This document shows, piece by piece, positions 40,387 through 51,842 of a stretch of DNA of 64,000 nucleotides. The position numbers were made by a program, and so were the translations under genes. Numbering within the stretch: position 1 is the first letter of the stretch; each line of letters begins with the position of its first letter. Source of the DNA: Rahnella ecdela (lineage in GTDB: Bacteria > Pseudomonadota > Gammaproteobacteria > Enterobacterales > Enterobacteriaceae); contig NZ_JAFMOY010000133.1 in the NCBI RefSeq assembly GCF_019049625.1, positions 496,001 through 560,000 on the forward strand, given 5' to 3'. A model generated the notes under the pieces. The model had not been told where the DNA came from and did no database searches. It saw only the letters and a list, made by a program, of their open reading frames with translations.

Positions 40387-40427
40387 CGTAAATAATTAAA
40401 TACAAAAAGTGTAATTATCGCCTTACA
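40387..40427 (+). promoter_or_regulatory. Paired TyrR boxes upstream of aroP
   Basis: A strong box TGTAATTATCGCCTTACA (40410-40427; 10 of 12 fixed positions of TGTAAA-N6-TTTACA) and a weaker upstream box CGTAAATAATTAAATACA (40387-40404; 9 of 12) are spaced 23 bases start to start. E. coli aroP has the same strong/weak pair. The rest of the 428-base pdhR-aroP region holds no gene. TyrR with tyrosine, phenylalanine or tryptophan should repress aroP. Confidence 0.8.
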
Positions 40428-40483
40428 TTCTTTATAACACGCAGAATGTTATGGGTTTTGCCCCAATGACAGAGGACAGGTAA

Positions 40484-41854
40484 ATGGTTGATCAACAACA
40501 AGGCGATGAGCTGAAGCGTGGTCTAAAAAACCGCCATATTCAGCTGATTGCACTAGGTGGGGCCGTCGGTACAGGGCTGTTTCTGGGCAGCGCTTCCGTC
40601 ATTCAGTCTGCGGGGCCGGGGATTATTCTGGGTTACGCAATTGCAGGTTTTATCGCCTTTTTAATTATGCGCCAGTTAGGTGAAATGGTTGTTGAGGAGC
40701 CGGTTGCAGGCTCATTCAGCCACTTTGCTTACAAATACTGGGGTGGATTCGCGGGCTTTGCTTCCGGCTGGAACTATTGGGTTCTGTACGTGCTGGTGGC
40801 GATGGCAGAACTGACCGCAGTAGGTAAATATATTCAATTCTGGTATCCGGAGATCCCAACATGGGCTTCTGCGGCTGTATTTTTCGTGCTGATCAACGCC
40901 ATCAACCTCACCAACGTTAAAGTTTTCGGTGAGATGGAATTCTGGTTTGCGATCATCAAAGTGGTTGCCGTTGTAGCGATGATTCTGTTCGGTGGCTGGT
41001 TGCTCTTCAGCGACACTGCAGGTCCGCAGGCGACTGTACGTAACCTGTGGGAACAGGGTGGATTTCTGCCGCACGGAATGACCGGACTGGTAATGATGAT
41101 GGCTATCATCATGTTCTCCTTCGGTGGCCTTGAGCTGGTAGGGATCACAGCGGCTGAAGCCGATAATCCTGAAATTAGCATTCCTAAAGCGACCAACCAG
41201 GTTATCTATCGCATCCTGATTTTCTATGTGGGCTCACTGGCGGTACTACTTTCCCTGATGCCGTGGACCCGCGTCGGGCCGGACACCAGTCCGTTCGTCC
41301 TGATCTTCCATGAACTGGGTGATGCGCTGGTTGCGAATGCCCTGAACGTAGTGATCCTGACTGCTGCACTGTCTGTCTACAACAGCTGTGTTTATTGTAA
41401 CAGTCGCATGTTGTTCGGTCTGGCACAGCAAGGTAACGCACCAAAATCTCTGATGAAGGTCGACAAACGCGGCGTGCCGGTGGCTTCCATCCTCGTTTCT
41501 GCTGCCACCACCGCACTGTGTGTTCTGATTAACTACCTGATGCCGGGAGAAGCGTTTGGTCTGCTGATGGCGCTGGTGGTTTCTGCGCTGGTGATCAACT
41601 GGGCGATGATAAGCCTTGCGCACATGAAATTCCGTCAGGCAAAACGTCGTGAAGGCGTGGAACCTAAGTTCAAAGCGCTGCTGTATCCGGTAGGTAACTA
41701 CATCTGTCTGCTGTTTATGGCGGCGATTCTGGTAATCATGGCTATGACTCCGGGCATGGCGATCTCCGTGTGGCTGATCCCAGTCTGGCTTGTCGTTCTG
41801 GGCATCGGTTACTGGATCAAGAATCAGCGAAGCGGAAAATCCGTTAACGCTTAA
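40484..41854 (+). CDS. aroP: AroP, general aromatic amino-acid permease
   Basis: Inner-membrane amino acid/proton symporter of the APC superfamily for phenylalanine, tyrosine and tryptophan. 456 residues (E. coli 457), twelve predicted helices. The APC signature IALGGAVGTGLFLGSASVI opens helix 1, and the segments RQLGEMVVEEPVAGSFS and TAALSVYNSCVYCNSRMLF are typical of AroP. AGGACAGG precedes the ATG. TyrR boxes lie upstream, and a strong terminator follows. PheP is a close paralogue, but the location beside pdhR favours AroP. Confidence 0.96.
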   Translation: MVDQQQGDELKRGLKNRHIQLIALGGAVGTGLFLGSASVIQSAGPGIILGYAIAGFIAFLIMRQLGEMVVEEPVAGSFSHFAYKYWGGFAGFASGWNYWVLYVLVAMAELTAVGKYIQFWYPEIPTWASAAVFFVLINAINLTNVKVFGEMEFWFAIIKVVAVVAMILFGGWLLFSDTAGPQATVRNLWEQGGFLPHGMTGLVMMMAIIMFSFGGLELVGITAAEADNPEISIPKATNQVIYRILIFYVGSLAVLLSLMPWTRVGPDTSPFVLIFHELGDALVANALNVVILTAALSVYNSCVYCNSRMLFGLAQQGNAPKSLMKVDKRGVPVASILVSAATTALCVLINYLMPGEAFGLLMALVVSALVINWAMISLAHMKFRQAKRREGVEPKFKALLYPVGNYICLLFMAAILVIMAMTPGMAISVWLIPVWLVVLGIGYWIKNQRSGKSVNA

Positions 41855-41880
41855 GCAAAAGTAATTATTTAAAATCCTCA

Positions 41881-41916
41881 GACGCCCCGGCTAAGTCACT
41901 TACCGGGGCGTCTTGT
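41881..41916 (+). terminator. Terminator of aroP
   Basis: Perfect 10-bp stem GACGCCCCGG/CCGGGGCGTC with a 12-base loop, followed by TTGTT, 26 bases after the aroP stop. Confidence 0.75.
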
Positions 41917-42067
41917 TATACAGGTCACACTTTTTCTCAGATGACCAAATCGTCCATCTTCACGACTCTTACCTCCTGACTCTTATTCCCTTCCTGAGCC
42001 AATACTCTGGGCTATCAAACAGTTTTTTAACAACTGTCCTTTTGACATCTATCCGGAGAGAACATCC

Positions 42068-43510
42068 ATGAAGGAAGGCGCGCTGTCGTTCAAAGAGAAA
42101 GTAGCGTACGGCATGGGGGATGCGGGCTGTAATATGATTGGCGGCGCCATCATGCTGTTTCTTAATTATTTTTATACAGACGTATTCGGTTTAGCACCGG
42201 CACTGGTCGGCGTGCTACTGCTATCAGTGCGCGTCATTGACGCCGTCACTGACCCGATTATGGGTGCGATTGCTGACCGCACCACTACCCGCTGGGGACG
42301 GTTCCGTCCGTATTTGTTATGGGTTTCGGTGCCGTATGTTCTGTTCAGCGTGCTGATGTTCACCACGCCGGAATGGAGCTACAACAGCAAGGTTATCTAT
42401 GCTTTTGTGACTTACTTCCTGATGTCCCTGACCTATACAGCCATTAACATTCCTTACTGTTCACTGGGCGGGGTGATTACGGCTGATCCGCATGAGCGTG
42501 TAGCCTGTCAGTCTTACCGCTTCTTTATGGTCGGTATCGCGACACTTATCTTGTCATCGACTCTTCTGCCAATGGCGGACTTTTTCGGCGGCGCAGATAA
42601 AGCCAAGGGCTACCAGATGTCGATGGGCGTGATGGCGATCATCGCACTGTTTATGTTCCTGTTCTGCTTCAGCTCAGTGAAAGAACGCATCCAGCCTGCG
42701 GTACCGTCTAAACATGCCCTTAAATCTGACCTGAAAGATGTCTGGAAAAACGACCAGTGGGTGCGCATTCTGCTGCTGACATTCTGCAACGTGTGTCCGG
42801 GCTTCATCCGTATGGCAGCCACCATGTATTACGTCACCTGGGTCATGGAAAAATCCACATCGTTCGCCAGTATGTTCATCAGCCTGGGCGTAGTAGGCAT
42901 GATGATTGGCAGCGCGCTGGCAAAACCGCTGACCGATAAGTACTGCAAACTGAAAGTGTTCTTCTGGGCAAACATCATCCTGACTATTTTCTCCTGCGGC
43001 TTCTATTTCCTCGATCCGCATGCGACGACGCTGATCCTGGTGGCGTACTTCATTCTGAACATCATGCACCAGCTCCCTTCCCCGCTGCACTGGTCGCTGA
43101 TGGCCGATGTGGATGATTACGGCGAATGGAAAACCGGCAAACGCGTGACCGGTATCAGCTTCTCCGGCAATCTGTTTTTCCTCAAATGCGGGCTGGCTGT
43201 GGCCGGTGCAATGGTCGGCTTCCTGCTCTCCGCTTACGGTTATAACGCCGGAGCGACGCAGCAAAGTGAACACGCAATCAATGGCATTGTGCTGCTGTTT
43301 ACCATCATCCCTGGCGTGGGATATCTGATTACTGCTGGTGTGGTGCGCTTACTGAAAGTGGATCGCGAAACCATGCGCACCATTCAGGCTGATCTGGAAA
43401 TTCGTCGCCGTAATTACCGAGAACTGAATGAATATCACGACGCAAAAAATGCACAGGACGCGAATATCGCCAGCGTCTCACTGAACAGCAAGGAGCTGAA
43501 ACATGAGTAA
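42068..43510 (+). CDS. GPH-family (MFS) glycoside/pentoside cation symporter
   Basis: Inner-membrane sugar symporter of the glycoside-pentoside-hexuronide family, related to XynP/YagG and to arabinoside carriers. 480 residues, twelve predicted helices. The family motifs are visible: GDAGCNMI near the start, DAVTDPIMGAIADRT in the first loop, and DYGEWKTGKR in the central loop. The C-terminal tail is hydrophilic. GGAGAG precedes the ATG. The stop overlaps the GH43 start by 8 bases, so the two are translated together: uptake of an arabinoside or xyloside and its hydrolysis. The exact substrate is unknown. It is not present between aroP and ampE in E. coli. Confidence 0.88.
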   Translation: MKEGALSFKEKVAYGMGDAGCNMIGGAIMLFLNYFYTDVFGLAPALVGVLLLSVRVIDAVTDPIMGAIADRTTTRWGRFRPYLLWVSVPYVLFSVLMFTTPEWSYNSKVIYAFVTYFLMSLTYTAINIPYCSLGGVITADPHERVACQSYRFFMVGIATLILSSTLLPMADFFGGADKAKGYQMSMGVMAIIALFMFLFCFSSVKERIQPAVPSKHALKSDLKDVWKNDQWVRILLLTFCNVCPGFIRMAATMYYVTWVMEKSTSFASMFISLGVVGMMIGSALAKPLTDKYCKLKVFFWANIILTIFSCGFYFLDPHATTLILVAYFILNIMHQLPSPLHWSLMADVDDYGEWKTGKRVTGISFSGNLFFLKCGLAVAGAMVGFLLSAYGYNAGATQQSEHAINGIVLLFTIIPGVGYLITAGVVRLLKVDRETMRTIQADLEIRRRNYRELNEYHDAKNAQDANIASVSLNSKELKHE

Positions 43511-44480
43511 TTATCCTAACCCGCTGATTGAGCAACGCGCAGACCCGCATATCTGGCTGCACAGCGACGGAAACTACTATTTTATCGCATCGGTTCCTGA
43601 ATACGACCGGCTGGAGATCCGCCGCTCACCAACACTGACTGGCCTTGCCGATGCACCTGCGACCGGGGTCTGGCATAAACCTGACACCGGCCCGATGAGC
43701 GCGCTTATATGGGCGCCGGAGCTGCATTTCATCGACGGAAAATGGGTTATCTATTACGCCGCTGCGCCGTCGCAGGAGATTGTAGACGGATTATTCCAGC
43801 ACCGGATGTATGCACTGGTTTGCGAAGAAGCAGATCCGCTTACCGGGAAATGGCAGGAAAAAGGCCGGATCCAGACGCCGATCGACAGCTTCTCCCTCGA
43901 TGCTACGCACTTTGAGCATCAGGGCAAAAGTTATTATCTGTGGGCACAGAAAGACCCGGCAATTCGCGGAAATTCCAATCTGTATCTGGCTGAAATGGAA
44001 AACCCCTGGACGCTGAAATCGACGCCAGTCTTGCTTACCAAACCTGAACTGGACTGGGAAATCATCGGTTTTTGGGTCAACGAAGGCCCGGCGGTGATCA
44101 CGCATGGCGATAAGATTTTCATCACTTATTCTGCCAGCGCCACCGACGAAAATTACTGTATCGGTTTGCTTTGGGCAGATCTCAGCAGCAACCTGATGGA
44201 GCCGGCAAGCTGGCACAAATCTCAGCATCCGGTGTTTACCACTCAGACACAAAACAAACAGTTCGGCCCCGGCCACAACAGCTTTACCCGCAACGAACAG
44301 GGCGAAGATGTACTGGTGTATCACGCCCGAAATTACACGGAAATTGAAGGTGATCCGCTGTATGACCCGAACCGGCATACGCGTATCAAAGCCTTCCGCT
44401 GGGATAAAAACGGGATGCCAGATTTCGGCGAACCCGCCGCCGATAACCGGCCACTCACCTTACAAAAGCAGCGCGGATAA
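43503..44480 (+). CDS. GH43 family glycosidase (probable arabinofuranosidase or beta-xylosidase)
   Basis: Five-bladed beta-propeller glycosidase. 325 residues, no signal peptide, so it acts in the cytoplasm on sugars brought in by the coupled transporter. The three acidic catalytic positions are likely Asp14 (ADPHIW, base), the Asp of SLDATHF (pKa modulator) and the Glu of NEGPAV (general acid). Sequence style (YPNPLIEQRADPHIWLHSDGNYYFIASVPEYDRLEIRRS-like opening) fits arabinofuranosidase-type subfamilies, but activity cannot be set from sequence alone. AAGGAG ribosome-binding site inside the transporter gene. Strong terminator follows; no regulator is adjacent. Confidence 0.85.
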   Translation: MSNYPNPLIEQRADPHIWLHSDGNYYFIASVPEYDRLEIRRSPTLTGLADAPATGVWHKPDTGPMSALIWAPELHFIDGKWVIYYAAAPSQEIVDGLFQHRMYALVCEEADPLTGKWQEKGRIQTPIDSFSLDATHFEHQGKSYYLWAQKDPAIRGNSNLYLAEMENPWTLKSTPVLLTKPELDWEIIGFWVNEGPAVITHGDKIFITYSASATDENYCIGLLWADLSSNLMEPASWHKSQHPVFTTQTQNKQFGPGHNSFTRNEQGEDVLVYHARNYTEIEGDPLYDPNRHTRIKAFRWDKNGMPDFGEPAADNRPLTLQKQRG

Positions 44481-44486
44481 AAGCAT

Positions 44487-44520
44487 AAAGCCCGGACATG
44501 AAAATGTGCCGGGCTTTTTT
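44487..44520 (+). terminator. Terminator of the GPH-GH43 pair
   Basis: Stem AAAGCCCGG-ACAT / ATGT-CCGGGCTTT with one bulged G and a GAAA loop, followed by six T. It starts 6 bases after the GH43 stop. Confidence 0.85.
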
Positions 44521-44560
44521 ATTCGTGCTTTGTATTGACCAGAGGTGCAGCAGAATCTCG

Positions 44561-45415
44561 TTAAATCAGCGTGCCGTAAATCGTCAGAAGCGCAACAACG
44601 ACCAGAATAATCATCGTCACTTTGCGTGCCAGACTCACCGCAGCGCGTGGCGTTTGTACCGGATCGGTATGCGGATCACGTGCCAACGAGAACTGCGCCA
44701 GACGGGTTAACACCTGATACTGTGACGAGTGAATATCACCAAGCGAAGCGAACCACGCCGGAAGAGCTTTCTCACCGTGGCCCAGCAGTGCATAAGCCAC
44801 ACCCGCCAGACGAACCGGGATCCAATCCAGAATATGCAGCAGAGCATCAACGCCGGATTGCGCACGTTTTAAAGGTGGCATATGACGCGCCAGCCAGGTC
44901 TGATAACCGCGCAAGGCCGCGTATCCGCCTAAGGCAACCGGCCCGAAAGGACCGCACACCACAAACCAGAACAACGGCCCGAGATAGTAACGGTAGTTAA
45001 TCCATAAGAGCGCATTTTGCAGTTCACGCAAACGGGCTTCTTCCGTGCAATCCGTTGGCAGACCGTGGATCAGCGCCAGTTCTTCGGCCATTTCCTTGCA
45101 AGCGTCAGCATCCCCCTGACGGGCGGACTTAAGATAAGCGCGATAATGCTTACGCTTAATCCCCGCGCCAATGCACAGCAGACACAAAATCACCCATAAG
45201 ATAAGCGTCGGTACGCCAAAGAATATTCCCTGTAGCGCACGCAGAACGCCCCAGATCATCGCCATCCAGATGACCATGATGGCCAGCGTTTTCACTAAGG
45301 AAGTCTGCCGCCCGCGGCGGAATATCACCTCGAACCGATGGTCCAGCTGCCAGTGTTCACCCAGTTTGAACAGCCGTTCCCAAGCCAGCACCAGCAGCAA
45401 AGTAAATAACGTCAT
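44561..45415 (-). CDS. ampE: AmpE, inner-membrane protein
   Basis: Integral membrane protein encoded downstream of ampD. Its role in beta-lactamase induction is uncertain, and ampD alone accounts for most of the regulation. 284 residues, equal to E. coli. Family features are the start [40 protein letters not shown], and [15 protein letters not shown]. About four membrane helices. It follows ampD after 59 bases. Confidence 0.95.
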   Translation of the reverse strand: MTLFTLLLVLAWERLFKLGEHWQLDHRFEVIFRRGRQTSLVKTLAIMVIWMAMIWGVLRALQGIFFGVPTLILWVILCLLCIGAGIKRKHYRAYLKSARQGDADACKEMAEELALIHGLPTDCTEEARLRELQNALLWINYRYYLGPLFWFVVCGPFGPVALGGYAALRGYQTWLARHMPPLKRAQSGVDALLHILDWIPVRLAGVAYALLGHGEKALPAWFASLGDIHSSQYQVLTRLAQFSLARDPHTDPVQTPRAAVSLARKVTMIILVVVALLTIYGTLI

Positions 45416-45474
45416 CGATTGTCACTCTCTCTCAACACATCACAGGCTTAAAAGACACCAGAGGCCGCGTTAAC

Positions 45475-47035
<1,561 letters not shown>

Positions 47036-47045
47036 TCGCTACGCT

Positions 47046-47075
47046 GTTGCCCCTGGCTTCCTTTTCAGGGGCAAC
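47046..47075 (+). terminator. Hairpin terminator after nadC
   Basis: Perfect 10-bp stem GTTGCCCCTG/CAGGGGCAAC with a 10-base loop, 10 bases after the stop. The following tract is pyrimidine-rich rather than a clean T run. The rest of 47076-47326 shows no gene. Confidence 0.6.
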
Positions 47076-47326
47076 ACGACTTCTTCCGGTCTATTTCATC
47101 TTGCCGCCCTACCCTCGCATTCTCACGGCCTGACTGCCATCCCCTTTTTCATTTCATCTTCATTGTTGCGGGACATCGCGCAAAAATTTTGCCGTCCTGA
47201 ATAACATACATATTTATCCTGGAAGACATCGCGGAGAAGCCAACAATGGGGCTGGAGTCCAGTGATATCTGCGTTTAGTTTGCTGCCAGAGCATTACCCA
47301 CGCAGTTTTACTTAACGGAGAAGGCC

Positions 47327-47776
47327 ATGCACCGGCAACAAGGATTTACCCTCATTGAACTGATGGTAGTGATCGCGATAATTGCGATCCTCAGCGCCAT
47401 CGGCATACCCGCTTACCAGAGCTATATCCAGAAAGCTGCCATGACCGACATGCTGCAAACGATGGTGCCGTATAAAACCGGCGTCGAATTGTGTGTGATT
47501 GATGCCGGAACCCTGACGGGTTGCAACGCAGGCACTCAGGGGATCCCCGCCGCAACCAGCAGCCGTTACGTCAGCCAGGTACGCGTCAGCGCAGGAATCA
47601 TCTCACTCACCGGACAACAGGCGCTGGAAGGGCTCAGTGTCGTCATGACGCCGGTGGTCGATAATCTGGCAGGAGGGATCGTCTGGAATCGCAGTTGCAC
47701 GAACACCACCAACACTTCGATGGCTGATGCCTGCGAAAGCGTGTTCCGTTTTGACAGTCAGGGAGCAACTCAATGA
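47327..47776 (+). CDS. ppdD: PpdD, type IV major prepilin
   Basis: Type IV pilin subunit. 149 residues. The leader is MHRQQG, cleaved by prepilin peptidase after Gly6; the mature protein starts F-T-L-I-E with the conserved Glu at position 5 and the hydrophobic helix MVVIAIIAILSAIGIPAYQSY. Cysteine pairs in the globular part (ELCVIDAGTLTGC and RSCTN...DACES) probably form disulfides. It overlaps hofB by 4 bases. A prepilin peptidase is not in the window, so one must be supplied from elsewhere. Confidence 0.93.
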   Translation: MHRQQGFTLIELMVVIAIIAILSAIGIPAYQSYIQKAAMTDMLQTMVPYKTGVELCVIDAGTLTGCNAGTQGIPAATSSRYVSQVRVSAGIISLTGQQALEGLSVVMTPVVDNLAGGIVWNRSCTNTTNTSMADACESVFRFDSQGATQ

Positions 47777-49266
47777 CCGATATGCCACTGGATCCTGATT
47801 CGCAGGTACACAGCGAAAGGCAGCAAAGTGAAGCTTCGCTTGAAGCTCTGTGCCAGCGATATAAAGCCGTCATTTTACATCGTGACCCGCAGACCCTTCG
47901 CGTTGCCTGTCATGAAAGCGAGGCGGACACAGAATCGCTGAGCAACGTGCTGCGTTTCGCCACTGGTTTGAAAGTCCAGCTTGAACGCTGGCCTCAAGCG
48001 CGGCTGGAACAGGTGATGGAAAAAGGTTCTTCCGGCGCACAACAATATGTCGCGCAGGAAGATCCAAACACGTCAGTTCCTCGTGACGAGAATGAACTGA
48101 ACGCTCAAAGTGATGCACCGGTTATCAATGTGCTTAACCAGATCCTAAGGCACGCTATTACCCGTCGCGCCTCGGATATTCACTTCGAACCTTTTGAGCA
48201 CAGCTTCCGGGTGCGCGTGAGGATTGATGGCGTTTTACAGGAAATCCCCGGCCCTGAGTTTTCGATGGCCGCCAGCGTATGCGCACGCCTGAAAATCATG
48301 GGGCAGCTCAACATAGCAGAACGCAGATTGCCGCAGGACGGTCAGCTTTCAGTGATGCTGCAAAATCAGCGATACTCGATGCGGGTTTCCTCCCTGCCGA
48401 CGCTGCACGGTGAAAAAATCGTGCTGCGGATACTCCATATGACACAGCAGGACCTGTCAATGTCACAGCTGGGATTCACGCCAAGGGATCTCGACTATTT
48501 CAAAGCAGCGCTGAAACATCCGCAGGGGTTAATTCTGGTCACTGGTCCGACAGGCAGCGGCAAAACAGTAACGCTCTACACCGGCCTGCGGCATCTGAAT
48601 GCCATTACCCGAAATATCTGCAGCGTTGAGGATCCGATCGAAATTCCGGTCAGCGGCATTAATCAGACGCAGATCAACAGCAAAACGGATCTGAGTTTTG
48701 CCGGTGTTCTGCGGGCATTATTACGTCAGGATCCTGATGTGATTATGGTCGGTGAAATCCGGGATAAAGAAACGGCCGAGATTGCTGTAAAAGCGGCGCA
48801 GACCGGGCATATGGTACTTTCCACCCTCCACACCAATTCCACCTGCGAGACGCTGACCCGTCTGAGACAAATGGGGATCGAGGGTTTTCATATAGCAGCC
48901 AGTTTACGTCTGGTCATCGCACAGCGACTGGTTCGAAAACTCTGCCCACATTGCCGCAAAGCACATATATCACTGGTCGAAAAAGGCCCGGATGGGCACA
49001 GCAGCACAATGCCACTTTGGTTAGCCGCAGGTTGCCATCAATGTTTTTCCGGTTACTACGGACGCACAGGGATTTACGAGACACTCAATATTACGCCCCG
49101 GTTGCAGCAGGCTCTGGTCGCGGGGGCAGGCGTCACTGAACTGAGTAAAATTGCCCGCGAGCAGGGGCAGAAAACCTTGCAGGAAGCGGGAATGCTGCTT
49201 GTCGAGCAAGGCATTACTTCGCTTGAAGAACTCTACAGAGTTACCGGGGAAGACACCGGCTTATGA
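47773..49266 (+). CDS. hofB: HofB, type IV pilus assembly ATPase (PilB/GspE family)
   Basis: Cytoplasmic hexameric ATPase that drives pilus extension. 497 residues (E. coli 461). Walker A is GPTGSGKTVT, the Asp box is VGEIRDKETAEIA and the His box is STLHTNSTCETLTRL. A tetracysteine zinc motif is formed by CPHC and later CHQC. It overlaps ppdD and hofC by 4 bases at each end, so the three genes form one coupled unit. Confidence 0.93.
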   Translation: MTDMPLDPDSQVHSERQQSEASLEALCQRYKAVILHRDPQTLRVACHESEADTESLSNVLRFATGLKVQLERWPQARLEQVMEKGSSGAQQYVAQEDPNTSVPRDENELNAQSDAPVINVLNQILRHAITRRASDIHFEPFEHSFRVRVRIDGVLQEIPGPEFSMAASVCARLKIMGQLNIAERRLPQDGQLSVMLQNQRYSMRVSSLPTLHGEKIVLRILHMTQQDLSMSQLGFTPRDLDYFKAALKHPQGLILVTGPTGSGKTVTLYTGLRHLNAITRNICSVEDPIEIPVSGINQTQINSKTDLSFAGVLRALLRQDPDVIMVGEIRDKETAEIAVKAAQTGHMVLSTLHTNSTCETLTRLRQMGIEGFHIAASLRLVIAQRLVRKLCPHCRKAHISLVEKGPDGHSSTMPLWLAAGCHQCFSGYYGRTGIYETLNITPRLQQALVAGAGVTELSKIAREQGQKTLQEAGMLLVEQGITSLEELYRVTGEDTGL

Positions 49267-50483
49267 GCGAAAACGGGGCTGTTTCTAAAAAGTGGCGACT
49301 TTATCAATGGCTGGCAGTCGATACGCTGGGAAGTATTCAGCAGGGAAACTGCATTGAAATAAATAAAGACAACATTTACCAGCAGCTCTTTGCCGCAGGC
49401 CTGCAGCCGGTGAGTATCAGGATGAAGCAACGCCTGAGAAGGCAATTTTGGAAAAATCAGGAGCGCGTCGCCTTTGTCAGACAACTGGCGACGCTTCTGC
49501 AGGCCGGTTTACCCCTGATGAACAGCCTGACGTTGCTGGGCAATGAGCATACGAAAGCAGCGTGGAATTGCGTACTGCTGAACATCGCCAAAGGCGTCTG
49601 CGAGGGGAAACCTCTTTCAGAGATGCTGGGACAATATCCTGATACGTTTCCTGATATTTACCGGCAAATTATTTCGATAGGCGAGCTGACGGGTCAGCTG
49701 GACAAATGCTGCCTGCAACTGGCAATTCAGCAAGAACAACAGGCTGAATTGAGAAACAAGGTGAAAAAAGCGCTGCGTTACCCGCTGATCGTCAGCGCGA
49801 TTGCCACGATTGTGACCCTGCTGATGCTGACGCTGGTTCTGCCTGAGTTTGCGAAAATTTATGCATCTTTTGACGCTAAGTTGCCGTGGTTTACTCAGAT
49901 GCTGATCAACACCTCGGAAACGTTGATCACGACAGGCCCGTGGATAGCAGGAGCGCTTTTGCTTGGTTGTTTTGGGTATCTGCAAAAAATGCATCCGCAT
50001 ACGCGCTGGAAACTCCGTGAGCAAAAGCTTCTGCTCTGGTTGCCTCTGACTTCACGTCTGGTTACAGACAGCTGCCTCGGCCAGATTTTTCAAACACTGG
50101 CCATGACACAACAGGCAGGAATGACGTTAATTGCAGGGCTGGCGGCGTCCTCTGCTTCTGTATCTAATTTGCATTTTCAGGTCGCACTGAACCAGATACG
50201 TGAACAAATCATGCAAGGGATCCCCTTACACAAAGCGTTTGTTCAGTCACCGCTGTTTCCGACCTTATGCCATCAGCTAATTAAAATCGGTGAAGAATCA
50301 GGTTCTCTGGATGAGTTACTGCAAAAACTCGCGCACCTGCATAACCATAAAGCGAATTCACTGGCGGACACTTTGTCGCAAACCATTGAACCCGTGCTGA
50401 TGGCAGTAATGGGGATCATTGTGGGCGGACTGGTGATTGCGATGTATCTGCCGATATTCCAGCTAGGGTCGGTGATGGGGTAG
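49263..50483 (+). CDS. hofC: HofC, type IV pilus inner-membrane platform protein (PilC/GspF family)
   Basis: Inner-membrane core of the pilus machine. 406 residues (E. coli 400). It has two T2SSF domains: FVRQLATLLQAGLPLMNSLTLLG at the first and FQTLAMTQQAGMTLIAGL at the second. Three hydrophobic segments are seen (near 170-190, 220-240 and a C-terminal LMAVMGIIVGGLVIAMYLPIF). Last gene of ppdD-hofB-hofC; the stop is convergent with guaC. E. coli has the same three genes in the same order. Confidence 0.93.
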   Translation: MSENGAVSKKWRLYQWLAVDTLGSIQQGNCIEINKDNIYQQLFAAGLQPVSIRMKQRLRRQFWKNQERVAFVRQLATLLQAGLPLMNSLTLLGNEHTKAAWNCVLLNIAKGVCEGKPLSEMLGQYPDTFPDIYRQIISIGELTGQLDKCCLQLAIQQEQQAELRNKVKKALRYPLIVSAIATIVTLLMLTLVLPEFAKIYASFDAKLPWFTQMLINTSETLITTGPWIAGALLLGCFGYLQKMHPHTRWKLREQKLLLWLPLTSRLVTDSCLGQIFQTLAMTQQAGMTLIAGLAASSASVSNLHFQVALNQIREQIMQGIPLHKAFVQSPLFPTLCHQLIKIGEESGSLDELLQKLAHLHNHKANSLADTLSQTIEPVLMAVMGIIVGGLVIAMYLPIFQLGSVMG

Positions 50484-50518
50484 GAAAATGGATAAAGCAA
50501 AATGATAAAAAGCAGAAA

Positions 50519-50541
50519 GCGGCGAAAACGAGTCTCGCCGC
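50519..50541. terminator. Hairpin between convergent hofC and guaC
   Basis: Perfect 7-bp stem GCGGCGA/TCGCCGC with a 9-base loop in the 74-base spacer. There is no good T run on either side, so termination is uncertain. Confidence 0.4.
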
Positions 50542-50557
50542 ATCAGACATAACTAAC

Positions 50558-51601
50558 TTATTTGCTGCCGAACAGGCGGTTTTCCTGCTCCGCTACGCGG
50601 ATAAAGGTCGTACGTTTGGTCAGTTCTTTAAGACGCTCGGCACCGACATAAGTACAGGCGGAACGCAGACCGCCGAGGACATCGCGCACGGTGTTTTCAA
50701 CCGGGCCACGCAGAGGTAATTTTACGGTTTTACCTTCTGCCGCACGGTATTCTGCAACACCACCAACGTGACGTTTCATGGCAGACTCTGAGCTCATGCC
50801 ATAGAAAAGCATGAACTTCTCACCGTTTTCTTCAACGACTGTGCCTTCACATTCGTCATGTGCAGCCAGCATACCGCCGAGCATGACGAAATCAGCGCCG
50901 CCTCCGAAGGCTTTCGCCACATCGCCAGGAACCGCGCAACCGCCGTCACTGACAATTTGACCGCCCAGACCGTGAGCGGCATCTGCACATTCAATTACCG
51001 CGGAAAGTTGAGGATAACCCACACCGGTTTTCACACGGGTTGTACAGACCGAGCCTGGCCCGATACCGACTTTAACGATATCAGCACCTGAGAGGATAAG
51101 TTCTTCAACCATTTCACCGGTGACCACATTACCGGCGCAGATGACTTTATCCGGGCAGGCTTCACGTACGCGTTGCAGGAAACCGACAAAATGTTCGGAG
51201 TACCCGTTCGCGACATCCAGACAAACAAATTTCAGCAGCGGCGAAAGAGCAAGGATTTGCAGAGTTTTAACGAAATCCGCTTCAGACGTTCCGGTAGAAA
51301 CCATCACATTGCGCAGGACGGATTCATCCGATGAGGTGATGAATGCCTGCCACTGTTCTACGGTGTAATGCTTATGCACCGCGGTCAGAAGACCGAAAGA
51401 TGCCAGAACGGTTGCCATACGGAATGTTCCGACAGTGTCCATGTTCGCGGCAATAATCGGGGTGCCAGACCAGCTGATAGCAGAGTGTTTGAATGTGAAT
51501 GTGCGTTCCAGTTCAACTTCGGAACGGCTTTTGAGAGTAGAACGTTTAGGGCGGATGAGTACGTCTTTAAAACCTAACTTCAAATCTTCTTCAATGCGCA
51601 T
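50558..51601 (-). CDS. guaC: GMP reductase
   Basis: NADPH-dependent reductive deamination of GMP to IMP in purine interconversion. 347 residues, equal to E. coli. The IMPDH/GMPR-family active-site loop [11 protein letters not shown] holds the catalytic Cys; [21 protein letters not shown] and [14 protein letters not shown] are also characteristic. Divergent from coaE across a 241-base spacer (51602-51842), in which I see no clear operator. Monocistronic. Confidence 0.96.
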   Translation of the reverse strand: MRIEEDLKLGFKDVLIRPKRSTLKSRSEVELERTFTFKHSAISWSGTPIIAANMDTVGTFRMATVLASFGLLTAVHKHYTVEQWQAFITSSDESVLRNVMVSTGTSEADFVKTLQILALSPLLKFVCLDVANGYSEHFVGFLQRVREACPDKVICAGNVVTGEMVEELILSGADIVKVGIGPGSVCTTRVKTGVGYPQLSAVIECADAAHGLGGQIVSDGGCAVPGDVAKAFGGGADFVMLGGMLAAHDECEGTVVEENGEKFMLFYGMSSESAMKRHVGGVAEYRAAEGKTVKLPLRGPVENTVRDVLGGLRSACTYVGAERLKELTKRTTFIRVAEQENRLFGSK

Positions 51602-51842
51602 GACGGGTTTGTCCTGGTTTGGCGACGGGTCGCTAGGGTGTGCAGCAAATTTTTAGACACCCTTTCCAGTGGTTTTATCATACACAGGAAAATGACAACG
51701 GCAAGATGGCTTTTGCAACTCACATCACAGACTTTTGATTGTGCTGCTGAATAATTTTCGCATGAAAAGCGGGACGACGACGGCTTGCACTTAATCACAA
51801 TCCCTTTATCATTTACCTAACTAATTTTATCTGGGCATCAGC

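Noticed and set aside
40056-40483. 428-base spacer checked for a small gene or riboswitch
   Set aside because: Only the PdhR operator and TyrR boxes are supported; no conserved RNA fold or reading frame was recognised.
42674-43273. 199-codon antisense frame inside the GPH transporter gene
   Set aside because: His/Gln/Arg-rich composition typical of the complement of a membrane-protein gene; no start signal.
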